This document shows, piece after piece, positions 36,641 through 47,300 of a DNA stretch of 64,000 nt. The DNA lies in NCBI GenBank assembly GCA_949316495.1, contig OX439004.1, positions 17,593,925 through 17,657,924 on the forward strand, in the 5' to 3' direction. The notes beneath the pieces were generated by a model, which was given only the letters and a program-made list of their open reading frames with translations, did not search any database and was not told the origin of the DNA. Both the position numbers and the translations under genes were made by a program. Source of the stretch: Amphiduros pacificus (lineage: Eukaryota > Annelida > Polychaeta > Phyllodocida > Hesionidae). Position 1 is the first letter of the stretch. Each line of letters starts with the position of its first letter.

Positions 36641-36925
36641 TCAACCCATGGGGTTATGTTTAAACGTGTAATCACTTTCCATATGCAACGCACCAACTAT
36701 TCCTATTGAAGACGAAGTATAATGGGGCTTAACGCTGTCAGTGTAGTGATATCAAACTTAAGTGCGGGAAGTTATTTACTAGTTCACAGTTCACAGCTCA
36801 TTTTTCAATTTTTTTTTGCGCGAAATTCTGACTTTGAGTTACATTGAAACATATCTCTTATGAAAATAATATCTCACCAAAAACAGTTAAAAATGGGGTA
36901 CATTTTCAAATATTTCATGTTTGAT
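36641..36925. other. AT-rich spacer, no gene seen
   Basis: Separates the TIR element from the direct repeat that flanks the LINE. Nothing recognisable. Confidence 0.4.
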
Positions 36926-37055
36926 CTCTTTGTTCAACCCCTTATACTAATTGCTCAATTAGTGAAAAATTTTGGCAGATACTATGTACCCTATAGATGA
37001 ATCCCTATAAAGGAAAACACCAACATCTCTTATATGGAAAAATTGATGTACAAAA
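36926..37055. repeat. Direct repeat flanking the LINE, left copy
   Basis: CAACCCCTTATACTAATTGC and CCCTATAGATGAATCCCTAT in this copy match CAACCCCTTCTGATAAATGC and CCCTATAGATGAATCCTTAT in the right copy at 39957-40085. I count about 14 differences over about 105 bases. Confidence 0.8.
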
Positions 37056-37070
37056 AAAAATACAATTTAA

Positions 37071-37090
37071 TTATAATAATAATAATAATA
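37071..37090 (-). repeat. (TTA)n LINE tail
   Basis: About six TAA units on the plus strand, read as TTA on the LINE strand, directly follow the LINE 3' UTR. Confidence 0.9.
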
Positions 37091-37124
37091 AAATTTGTAT
37101 AGTGCTGATACCAGACAAGTCTGT

Positions 37125-38510
37125 TCATAGCACTGTGTTCAGGACGTGCATCCTGAAGAGATGAGTTTTCAGTCTGCTCTTAAACGAGGTGACTGAGGTA
37201 CTAGTCCTAAGATCATTAGGCAGGGAATTCCATAGTCTAGGGCCTACAGATGAAAAGGCCCTGTCACCCACTGTCCTTAGGCGGGTCTTAGGAATCTGCA
37301 GGTAGGTGCCTTCGTTTGATCTTAGATCACGTTCTCCCTGTTTGACTAGGAGTAGATCACGCAGGTAAGGCGGCGCCTTACCGTTTAGTGCCTTCCACGT
37401 CAAGAGGAGGATTTTAAAGTCATTTCTCGCGTGAACCGGAAGCCAGTGCAGTTCCCGCAGTTTTCCTGAAATGTGATCAAATTTCCTGATTTTTCCTACG
37501 ACACGTGCTGCAGAGTTTTGGAGGTATTGTAGCTTCATGGTGTCAGATTTAGGAAGGCCAGCAAGGAGGCCGTTGCCATAGTCAAGAGTAGAGGTAACAA
37601 AGGCATGGGTAATTGTTACAGCTGTTTTCTCGTCTAGACAGTGTCTAATGGCAGACAGGTTCCTTATGTGATAGTAGCCTTTTTTGCACATTTTCCTAAT
37701 CTGGGCCTTCATGTCCATGTTAGAATCAAAGGTTATGCCTAGATCAACAACTGACTCACTAGGAGCAATGTCAGTGCGCCCAACCCTTATTGTGTTTGGG
37801 TTACTGCTCCTGGTGGCAGTATTATATCTGTCAGTACATATCAGCATTTCAGTCTTCCCATCATTGATCTTCATCTTGTTTGATATAAGGAAGTTTCTGA
37901 CCTCATCAACACATTCCTCCAGTTTGTGTCTGCTTATCTCAGCATGATGTGGGGAGTTGTGATCAACAGGGATGTAGATCTGGGTGTCATCAGCATAAAT
38001 ATGATAGCTCAGACCATATTTGGCTAAGATGTCAGACAGGGGCGTCATATAGATGGTGAATAATATGGGCCCCAGGACTGAGCCCTGTGGGACTCCATAT
38101 TTTATAGGCATGAGACAAGACCTGTGAGTCCCTACCTTCACACACTGTTTCCTGTTACTTAGATATGACCGAATCCAAGAGAGGGCATCACCTTTAACAT
38201 TACATCTAGACTCCAGTCGCCCAAATAGGATTTGGTGGTCGATGGTGTCAAAGGCAGCCGAGAGGTCTAGTAACAGCAGAATTACTGACTTCCTGTCATC
38301 TAGGTCTCGCAAGATGTCGTTTTGAACCTTCAGTAGAGCAGTTTCAGTGCTATGATATTCCTTGTAGGCTGATTGGAATTTGTCGGTAAGGCCATTTCTT
38401 ACAAGATGAGGGACTAATTGGTCAGCAACTGCCCTCTCTGTAAGTTTAGAGATGTATGTTAGGTTGGAAACAGGTCTATAATTTTTCTCAACCAATTCAA
38501 GGCCCAGGTT
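37125..38510 (-). pseudogene. LINE ORF2, reverse transcriptase half
   Basis: RNA-dependent DNA polymerase of a non-LTR retrotransposon, in frame with the endonuclease half and separated from it only by one stop codon. Counting from the TTG at 38495, fingers and palm motifs are NYRPVSNL (5-12), FQSAYKEYHSTETALL (40-55), LLLLDLSAAFD (73-83, first catalytic Asp at 77), YGVPQGSVLGPILFTIYM (133-150) and the catalytic YADD at 167-170 (HIYADDTQIY). The C-terminal part has LQNSAARVV, WKALNGKAPPYLRDLL and GPRLWNSLP, typical of CR1/L2-like elements. All catalytic residues are intact. The frame is open to TGA at 37125, so this half shows no inactivating change, though it has no start of its own. Confidence 0.9.
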
Positions 38511-39926
38511 TTATAGCAGGGGTGTTATGATGGCAATTTTCATATTGTCAGGTACCTCTGCTTCCAGTAATGATTTATTTATGATGGCAGTAATTATCGG
38601 TAAGAGGTCATCTAAGAGGTCAATTAGGAGCCAAGTCGGGATGGGATCCAGCTCACATGACTTCTTTGCAGATCTCTTCACCAATTTTTGCACGTCATCA
38701 ATGGTTAGGGGGATGAACTTCTCAAGCTCTGATGTGTTTGCTGCATTCTTATTGTTCGCAGTGTCACCTGGTGGCAAAACTGGGCAGGGCGGAGCATTAT
38801 CAATGTCCAGGCGAATCCCTTCTATTTTTTCAAGAAAGAATGTGTTGAACTTCTCAGCTTGAGTGACCTCACAGTCTGATTTTGGCATTGGTATGTCCTT
38901 GTTCTTGTGCATGACTGTGTCAATGGCCCTAAAAGGTTTTTTTGGGTCATGCTTGTTTTCCTCAACCAGGTTGGAAAAATATGCAGACTGAGCTGATTTC
39001 AACATGGAATTGTATTTATTTCTTTGAGAGTTATACATTTCCTTATCAATGTGAGAATCAGTCTTATTCATCTTCCTCTCAAGCCTCCTCTTGAGAGACC
39101 TTTCCAGCTTTAATTGATCACTCATCCAGGGTACAGGTTTGGGCTGAGTGACCATGGCAAACTTGATAGGAGCATGTTTATCCATGATTGATGTGAGTTC
39201 CTTCTCATAGTACTCCACCATGTCATTCAGGGATAAGTGTTCCCATGTTGCATCACTTAGGGATTTGATGTCGTTCCTCAGGGACTGAAGATCTAATCCC
39301 TTAAAGTTCCTGTACTTGATTGTTTTCTTAGGGGGTCTGGGGGGTGAGATGCCAAGATATAGCTTAATCATTTTATGATCAGATATATACTCGTCCACCA
39401 GGTGGCTCTTGAGAAACGTGTTCCCTTTGAAAGTGATGATGAGATCAAGGGTATTCCCCTGTTTATGGGTCGGTTCATGTACCCATTGGTTCATGTCAAA
39501 GGTAGATAAAATGTCATTGAACTTTATGACATCAGGTATATTTGGCTTATTGACATGACAATTGTAGTCACCTAGAAAAATGACTTCATGGCTGAATGAC
39601 CCATAGTGTGCACCCAGTTGAGTGAACTCATCATAGAACTCAGAGTAGGTGTACCTGTTCCTGCCTGAAGGTTCAGGTCGGTAGATGGTTACAAAGGTGA
39701 ACTTTTTCCCTTTTATTAAAAGTGATGCCTCTAGGAGTTCCATAGTCGTCACTGTAGGTTGGTTCAACCTATTTGTCTCAAAGGGTAGCTCTGCACGGTG
39801 TAATAGACCCAGGCCACCACCAGAGCGCCCCCTACGAGAAAAAGAGTGGAACTTGAGGGAACCATTCTCAAATTCCCTTTTGATCTTCTCTTCATTGGTA
39901 TCTTGCAACCATGTTTCAGTTATGAA
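38511..39926 (-). pseudogene. LINE ORF2, endonuclease half
   Basis: Apurinic-type (exonuclease/endonuclease/phosphatase) domain that nicks target DNA to prime reverse transcription. Counting from the TTG codon at 39908, visible motifs are ITETWL just before it, FTFVTIYRPE (residues 70-79), the catalytic GDYN (113-116), NTLDLIIT (152-159) and SDH (176-178). The N-terminal part of the domain with its first metal-binding Asn is missing because of 5' truncation, so this copy is dead as an enzyme. After the endonuclease comes a linker with PFRAIDTVM and PDNMKIAIITPLL, then TAA at 38513-38511. The frame reopens directly after this stop into the reverse transcriptase. No real start codon is present. 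Confidence 0.85.
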
Positions 39927-39956
39927 AAGGGCATAATAGATGTTTAATTTCTTTTT

Positions 39957-40085
39957 TATGACCTCTTAATTCAACCCCTTCTGATAAATGCTCAATTAGT
40001 GGAAAATTCTGGAAGATACTAGAGACCCTATAGATGAATCCTTATAAAGGACAACACCATTGAAACATCTCTCATACTTATTTTG
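39957..40085. repeat. Direct repeat flanking the LINE, right copy
   Basis: Partner of 36926-37055. It begins where the truncated LINE ends, so the two copies bracket the LINE exactly. Confidence 0.8.
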
Positions 40086-40175
40086 AATATATTTTATTGT
40101 ATTTTCTTGAAAGTCCAATTTCAACAATTTTTTTTTCACATTTAAATTTATTTTTTGGCTTTGCAATTTTTGTGG

Positions 40176-40214
<39 letters not shown>

Positions 40215-41394
40215 CAAACTGTGTCTGCATCGGACACGTCCTTTGTCATAGAAGTACCTTATGTTCCTGCCTAAAAGATGGTGCGTTATTTCAATGACTT
40301 GCAACATCAAATCTCACAGGTTATGGAGTGCTAACAATATGTGCCGGAAACTATAACCCAACGTGTATCACCTTGCTCTCACATAAAAGAAAGTACAAAA
40401 AACTCATTAAAAATCGCATCCGCACTCTCCATATGAGTGACTAGGTCACAAAGCCCGCTTGACGAGATGATGGATCGCCTTATGGACCACAGTTCTTTTA
40501 TTTCCTTCAGATACTTAAATGGTGGAAATGAAATTTTCATACGTGCCTGAAATGGCCAAATGTTTTAATGATGTATGTGACTATTATCTCCTGGATTTAG
40601 AGCCATGGTAGCTGCAGATAAATTAAGGTGTACACCTGCACTGCCGGGATTCACCACGCTCAAATACATATTATAACTTCATTTAACCGTGTGCTGTTAC
40701 CCCTTGACAAATATAGATAAACACAGGTATTCAATATAACTTCAATAACTGCAATTCAAATATGTTTACTAAGAGAACAGACTCAATGGTTGTATTAACA
40801 AAAGTAAGCAAAGTTGAATGAAGTTTAGATGCATCGAATGTGTTTATATTGTTTCCTCACAAGGATATTTGTAACAAATGTGTATATTTTAGATTATAAA
40901 TAAGGGGTGACATACTACAGCTCAACATACTTGATCAAAATGTACAAAAATGATAATACTACCCAACATTTTACCTGTCTGAAATCTGACGTTGGCCATT
41001 TCAGCATAGCTATGAATACATAGATTGTCTTGCTCAGCAGCCAGGTAAAAGAAGACATTTGATAGAAGACACCAGCCTCTGGAAAGAAGCGCTCATTTAC
41101 AAATACAATGAGTCCATAAATCTTCATTTTCTACCACGCAAACCATGACATTTGATCAGTGAGTAAATGTTTTGCAGGAATTATAAATGCATATTTTCGT
41201 TTACTGCAAATGAATTGTGCTTTAAGCCAAAGATAATCCTGTTTCGAGTAACACACTTACACTGACCCAGCTTGTCTCATAATAATTTCATAATCCACAT
41301 ATAAAAATGCTGTTACTTCCTTTATGAGAGAGAATTGTCTGGGCCGATAGGAAGTTGATTATAATGCAGGTTTGAGTGACATGTGGTCCATGCA
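40086..41394. other. AT-rich unique DNA, no gene seen
   Basis: Contains an (AT)n run at 40177-40211 and a perfect palindrome AGGTGTACACCT at 40626-40637, which resembles two opposed T-box half-sites. No exon was recognised. Confidence 0.45.
40177..40211. repeat. (AT)n microsatellite
   Basis: About 17 uninterrupted TA units. Confidence 0.95.
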
Positions 41395-41510
41395 TATAAT
41401 CTATGTATGCCACTTCACGTCAAGCATGGGAATAATATAGAGTATTTCTTGGCCACATGCTTCCAAAGAAGTTTCATGTCAAGTATAGGGAGTTAATAAT
41501 AAAGAACTGC
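41395..41510. repeat. Diverged founder-like units of the compound minisatellite
   Basis: CACTTCACGTCAAGCATGGG and GTTTCATGTCAAGTATAGGG, each followed by AATA-rich DNA and ACATGCTT-like boxes, align with both the 64-bp and the 59-bp units to the right. They look like old edge copies. Confidence 0.6.
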
Positions 41511-42010
41511 CTGAGGGGAGGTATCACATCCAGTACGGGAGTTTATATGGTACTGCTTACATATAACCATATGCCTAAAGGGAGGTATCACATCCAGTAT
41601 TGGAGTTCATAGAGTACTGCTTACATATAACCATATGCTTGAAGGGAGGTATCACATCCAGTATTGGAGTTCATAGGGTACTGCTTACATATAACCATAT
41701 GCCTGAAGGGAGGTATCACATCCAGTATTGGAGTTCATAGGGTACTGCTTACATATAACCATATGCCTGAGGGGAGGTATCACACCCAGTATTGGAGTTC
41801 ATAGGGTACTGCTTACATATAACCATATGCCTAAAGGGAGGTATCACATCCAGTATTGGAGTTCATAGGGTACTGCTTACATATAACCATATGCCTGAAG
41901 GAAGGTATCACACCCAGTATTGGAGTTCATAGAGTACTGATTACATATAACCACATGCCTGAGGGGAGGTATCACATCTAGTACGGGAGTTCAGGGTACG
42001 GGGTACTGCT
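41511..42010. repeat. 64-bp minisatellite, about 8 copies
   Basis: The unit starts CTGAAGGGAGGTATCACATC and continues CAGTATTGGAGTTCATAGGG, TACTGCTTACATATAACCAT, ATG. Internal copies differ by one to four bases. Confidence 0.95.
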
Positions 42011-42237
42011 TACATATGAAACCATTTTCTTGACAGGAGATGCCATATCATGTATGGGAGTTTATATTCTGCTTGATTGATGCCTCAATACTTGACATGT
42101 CACCTCTTATAGGGCATAGACGTATGGAACTCCCATAACATGACGTGATAGCTCTCTGAAAGCATGTGGACAGGCAATACATGCTTCAATTTAAATCAAG
42201 AGTCACTAAAATGTATTTTATAACTTTCTGCACTACG

Positions 42238-43170
42238 AGAGGTGTCATGCCAAGTATTGGGAGTTAATATATTACTGTTTGATGACATGCGTCACAAGGA
42301 GTGTCATGGCAAGTATTGGTAGTTAATATATTACTGTTTGGCGTCTCGCGTCACAAGGGGTGTCATGGCAAGTATTGGGAGTTAATATATTACTGTTTGA
42401 TGACATGCGTCACAAGGGGTGTCATGGCAAGTATTGGGAGTTAATATATTACTGTTTGGCGTCTCGCGTCACAAGGGGTGTCATGGCAAGTATTGGGAGT
42501 TAATATATTACTGTTTGATGACATGCGTCACAAGGGGTGTCATGGCAAGTATTGGGAGTTAATATATTACTGTTTGATGACATGCGTCACAAGGGGTGTC
42601 ATGGCAAGTATTGGGAGTTAGTATATTACTGTTTGGCGTCTCGCGTCACAAGGGGTGTCATGGCAAGTATTGGGAGTTAATATATTACTGTTTGGCGTCT
42701 CGCGTCACAAGGGGTGTCATGCCAAGTATTGGGAGTTAATATATTACTGTTTGGCGTCTCGCGTCACAAGGGGTGTCATGGCAAGTATTGGGAGTTAGTA
42801 TATTACTGTTTGGCATCTCGCATCACAAGGGGTGTCATGGCAAGTATTGGGAGTTAGTATATTACTGTTTGGCATCTCGCATCACAAGGGGTGTCATGGC
42901 AAGTATTGGGAGTTAGTATATTACTGGTTGGCGTCTCGCGTCACAAGGGGTGTCATGGCAAGTATTGGGAGTTAATATATTACTGTTTGATGACATGCGT
43001 CACAAGGGGTGTCATGGCAAGTATTGGGAGTTAATATATTACTGTTTGGCGTCTCGCGTCACAAGGGGTGTCATGGCAAGTATTGGGAGTTAATATATAA
43101 TTACTGTTTGGCGTCACAAGGGGTGTCATGGCAAGTGTTTGGAGATACAATAGCACTGCTCGGTCACGTG
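42238..43170. repeat. 59-bp minisatellite with two alternating unit types
   Basis: The common part is GGGGTGTCATGGCAAGTATT, GGGAGTTAATATATTACTGT. Units end either in TTGATGACATGCGTCACAA (type D) or TTGGCGTCTCGCGTCACAA (type G, with a CATCTCGCATC subvariant g). Left to right I read D G D G D D G G G g g G D G, then a shortened G. The last partial unit at 43120-43170 is diverged. The unit is a relative of the adjacent 64-bp unit (GGTATCACATCCAGTATTGG). Confidence 0.95.
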
Positions 43171-43986
43171 CTTTCAGAGAAGTTTAATGCAAATTACTAA
43201 ATGATCCCAACCCCTGGCAATATGGACTTATAGCAGGCATTACTATGGAAGCATACCTGCCTCTCATCCCTGGAACATATACCAGAATAACTGGTGACTT
43301 CCCTTTGAGCTGAGATCATTTTCTATCTTTGATAATTAAAAGCCTCTTTCTGCTAGCAGCATCTTGCAGGCGTTTGATCCTTGGGGGCGGGGGCAGGGCA
43401 ATCAGTCATGTTAAGTTTAGTATGATTTTCATCTTCTATCATTAATGTGGATTTAGATAAAAAGAAAATGTGATCAGTAATTATTTATAGGTTTGCCAGC
43501 AGAATTCGGAAACTTACGTGGATCATTATCTGAATGATATATCCATAATTAGCACCGACCTTGTAATAACCGGGTATTGCGTGAGTATAGGATGATTTTC
43601 AGCAAATGAGTTGACAATATTTTATAATCATTTAACAATCTGTATATAACCTGTATAATATGTTATCTGTTTTTGCAAAAAAAAACACATTGCACAATTT
43701 GTCACTTTGAAGATGAAACTCAAAGTATATCAAACTTGGCCATTTGCCAAGCGTCTTTTTACTCAACTTTTATTGGCGGTTTTACTCAACATCTGAAAGT
43801 CTGAAAGTTTCTTTGTTAGCATTAGCCACTCTGATAGCGAGTGATTTTTGTGAACATTGTATAAAAGAGAGTTGTTGACCTCTAGCCTGGTGGACTGGAC
43901 GTCTGAGAAAGGAAACGATCTGACATTTCTCATCAACCAATGAACGCTCGCGTCAAATGTTTTAAAACATTTCAAAACTTTCCAGC

Positions 43987-43987
<1 letters not shown>

Positions 43988-44022
<35 letters not shown>
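43988..44022. repeat. (AT)n microsatellite
   Basis: About 17 uninterrupted units. Confidence 0.95.
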
Positions 44023-44024
<2 letters not shown>

Positions 44025-44337
44025 CCATGCCAGACGAATTTTAGTTTCAGTAATAAAATACCCACAAACATATTATAGAGTTGTGGGCCTTCACGATGTG
44101 ATGGTATCTATGGTAACCAGATTTGGTAAGACGCTGCTGTCGGCAGGCGAGTGACCATTCATGCCTTGTGCCACCTCCAAACTGTAAGATCATATTGAAG
44201 TGTTACCTCAATTCCCAATAGTAGCTAGGTGGGTAAATGACATCAAACCATTGGTAGCTCCAACTCATTATAGTCCCTGAGTGCAATATCAGTGAAGGCA
44301 GGTCTCTTTGGCCTCTGCCAAATGCAGGTTGCTCTCT

Positions 44338-44352
44338 CCGGCAGGTGGCGCT
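44338..44352 (+). promoter_or_regulatory. CTCF-like site
   Basis: CCGGCAGGTGGCGCT matches CCASYAGRKGGCRSY at 14 of 15 positions, in the same orientation as the site at 26292-26306 and in unique DNA. Confidence 0.35.
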
Positions 44353-47300
44353 GCACAGGTCACATATCACAAGTAAAATGCCCTCAATCTCCAAAAAGGC
44401 AGGAGAGGCAGAACCTTAAAAGGAACATTTAAGGGAGGCACTAGAGGGAATGGGTGGAAGTTAAAGGATTAAACGACAGAGTCAAACAATCAGCGTCACC
44501 GGTATCCTATTAAAATGTCTTGTAATTGTGATTGCATCAAATGGGTTGCTTCTCTTTGTAAGATATATGAGTTCATCTGATAGAACAATACGAATAGAGA
44601 GGTAGATATGGTATTATGTACGGACACATGTGTTGTGAAATCAACCTCATAAAGATCAAACAATGTACTCTTACTTTTAGATCCAATACTAACAATAACA
44701 GCATTGAGCATGTTGGGGAACCTTTCTTTTCCCTTTATATCTTTATATCTAATCGCATTGCATTCACCTTTGATCAAAACGTCCAATTCAAAAGTAAAGT
44801 GTCTGGTTATAAAATAATTGTGTATTGGTTAATAAAGCAGCGTATCTGAGGCATTATTTGTTATTGACTTCATTTGACACAGGGAAGGCTCGAGATGATC
44901 AAATGGTAGCCGATATAATCACAACTATACACAGCCAAATTGCCTTCCCCGGGACTCTACAGACAGGACACATGTAGCCACACACGTGATTTATAAAATG
45001 ACCCTGGGCTGCCGGAGAAAGCAATTTTATCAGCGGGCCAATATATGACATATGTAGCCCCCTGACCTAATCTGGATATTTTCACGGCAGCCATAGAGTG
45101 GCGGGACGGTAACATGGCACTGGCACATCTGTTGTTGCTCACACAGAGCCTTCTGTATCAGGGATATCTCCTACTCTGTGTACAGAGGGGTGACACACTG
45201 CCGCCATTCCACACCAGCCTCCCATGCGCTACCTTATAAAACTAGCTTTCTCCCTTATGTTGTGGAGTATTGACAGTGAATATGATTGGGGCCCTTGACA
45301 ATATCTGTGATTGGCATTGTGGCTGTTTCAGACAAGCACCTGTTATAAATGAGAGGAGGGTCCCACTTTGCGGAAACATGACCAGTTTGTCATAACACAG
45401 AGAGTGGTTTGGAGGACATAACACGAGAGACAGTCCTGCCATGACAACCTGCTTACATCTCTCAAACACAACTTTCCTTTTTGCTGTCTTGTCTCAGAAT
45501 GACTATTACATAGCTTACATTCCGAACAGAGAGAATGCCTTTAAGACACAGAAAATATATTCTTCTTCGCGTATATATGAAGCATTAGAGATAAACAGTA
45601 TAACGTTGTCACGTGTTCTGAGACCCAGGAGAGGCAAGGACTTAGAAGCTCATAAGGAAGAAATCCTAAGCAAACATAGATTTCAAACTATACTTTAAGT
45701 CTCCCTTCGGCAACTAGCTGTTACGCTGGATGATTGAATGTTTGCAATCTGCGCCTTATACTAATTACTTTGCAGGCAATGCTATATAATCAGATATCAT
45801 TTCATTTGAAGAATGCATACCATATCTAAGAATGATCACGAAATACAGATATCTATTGCCGCCAATGCCCATGAATATGTTTGATTTGATCCAGAAAAGC
45901 TAATTAACAACAACGTCTCTTCTGAAAAATACAACACAGAGGTTTTCTGTCATGATTTATGTCGACATTGATTTGTTGAAACTTATGATAAATGTATCAC
46001 ACGGGCATGCATTGATGTCACTCATGTAATAGATAAGACCGAAAGCTCCACAACACCTCATCTGTAATACTATCTGGAATAGCTCCTTCACAAAGCTTGA
46101 ATAAATATTTGCCTTGAAGCTCACATCTGAAATTATACAATATTCCACGGTGTGGTGCCAGTCAATTCTCCCCTTTTATTCATAATGTACACGGCAGTGG
46201 AAATCAGGAAAAATACATTCCTACATCTAAACAATGTAGACTTCTTTTTTATCACCTTAATTTTACCACAAGCCTTTTAGGAGACTAACACACCAATCAA
46301 TCTTTGTAGACAATGAAATACGCCCAGTCAGAGCAAAACAAGTCAAGCAAACCGGAGTGAGTGCTGATTACAGGGGTGTTCGCGAGAGTCGCTTCTCTAT
46401 GGCACAACCTATGATATGAAATCTAGGAATTAAACTCTTATGAAACGGTCATAAATGTTTGTCTGGATGACAACGGTGACAGCTTATGGTAAATATATTG
46501 AACTTAAGCTGTGTCAATTATTTGCCGTCCCTATCTGAGACCACGTGCAGTCACACTTTATCACAACACCAACCTTAGAGGACCTCATCGACTGACAAAC
46601 AGCAAAAACCTACCTTAATCACCAGGGTACACGGGGTGACAAATCAACGCCAGGCTGGAAAAATCACAACTTGATGAGAGTCTCGTGGCAACGGACGAGA
46701 TCTATAAATCCTTCTCAGACCTCAATATAATTTTGATGATTCTAATGGACAGTAATTGGCGCAGAATGCTGACAACACTTGCGACGCTGTCAGGGTATGA
46801 GAGCCAAGGAGACGACTTGGAGCTGCGGTAGCTGGCCCAGAGACTCCACAGTTGCCAGGCGAGGCGCACACTCACTGGCTACCAGAGGAAGGCAAAGCTT
46901 CCATCAACTATGCAGTCATTCACACTTGTAGCCCTCACGCTGCCACGCCTGGCATAGCCAAACCAATTAGTACGAGGAGGGATCAATATTCATTGCACAG
47001 ACTTGTAGTTGCTTCCTTTGAGATCTGGCATTTCTAAGGTGCTTAGATTGAAAGTCTTTCCCTTTTACTCCGGAATAATATTATTCGACGATCTGAAAAT
47101 AACTGTATAATGGATTCTTCGAATGAGAGAGATAGTTTGACAGAAGAAACATTTCACCAATTCAAAGATGCGCCGAGATGTGCATGTCAACACTTGGGGC
47201 TGAGAGACATTCATTCGATAATATAAAAAGATAAATGGGTAAAATTGCACGACAGAGAAATTAAACCATTCTGAATATGCCTCATGTTATATTTCTTAAA

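Larger units (their letters stand above)
37065..39957 (-). mobile_element. CR1/L2-type LINE, 5'-truncated, one internal stop
   Basis: The element is read on the minus strand. It starts inside the endonuclease, a few codons before ITETWL (39926-39909), so the 5' UTR, any ORF1 and the first endonuclease motif are gone. One reading frame then runs for over 900 codons through endonuclease and reverse transcriptase, broken only by TAA at 38513-38511, which replaces the first Lys of the usual PLLKKPGLE-like stretch. The coding region ends with TGA at 37127-37125. A 12-bp hairpin (CAGAC/GTCTG) and a (TTA)n tail at 37090-37071 follow. The tail form and the LWNSLP C-terminal motif suggest the CR1/L2 group. 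Confidence 0.88.

Noticed and set aside
36926-40085. LTR retrotransposon suggested by direct repeats around a reverse transcriptase
   Set aside because: The enzyme is of the non-LTR type with an apurinic endonuclease and a (TTA)n tail. The flanks are too short and diverged to be LTRs, and no gag, protease or integrase motif is present.
41395-43170. CRISPR-like regular array
   Set aside because: Units are contiguous, with no unique spacers, in a eukaryotic context.
46612-46652. Possible minus-strand exon between TTTTTCCAG and AAGGTAGGT
   Set aside because: All three frames contain a stop within the 41 bases, so it cannot be an internal coding exon.
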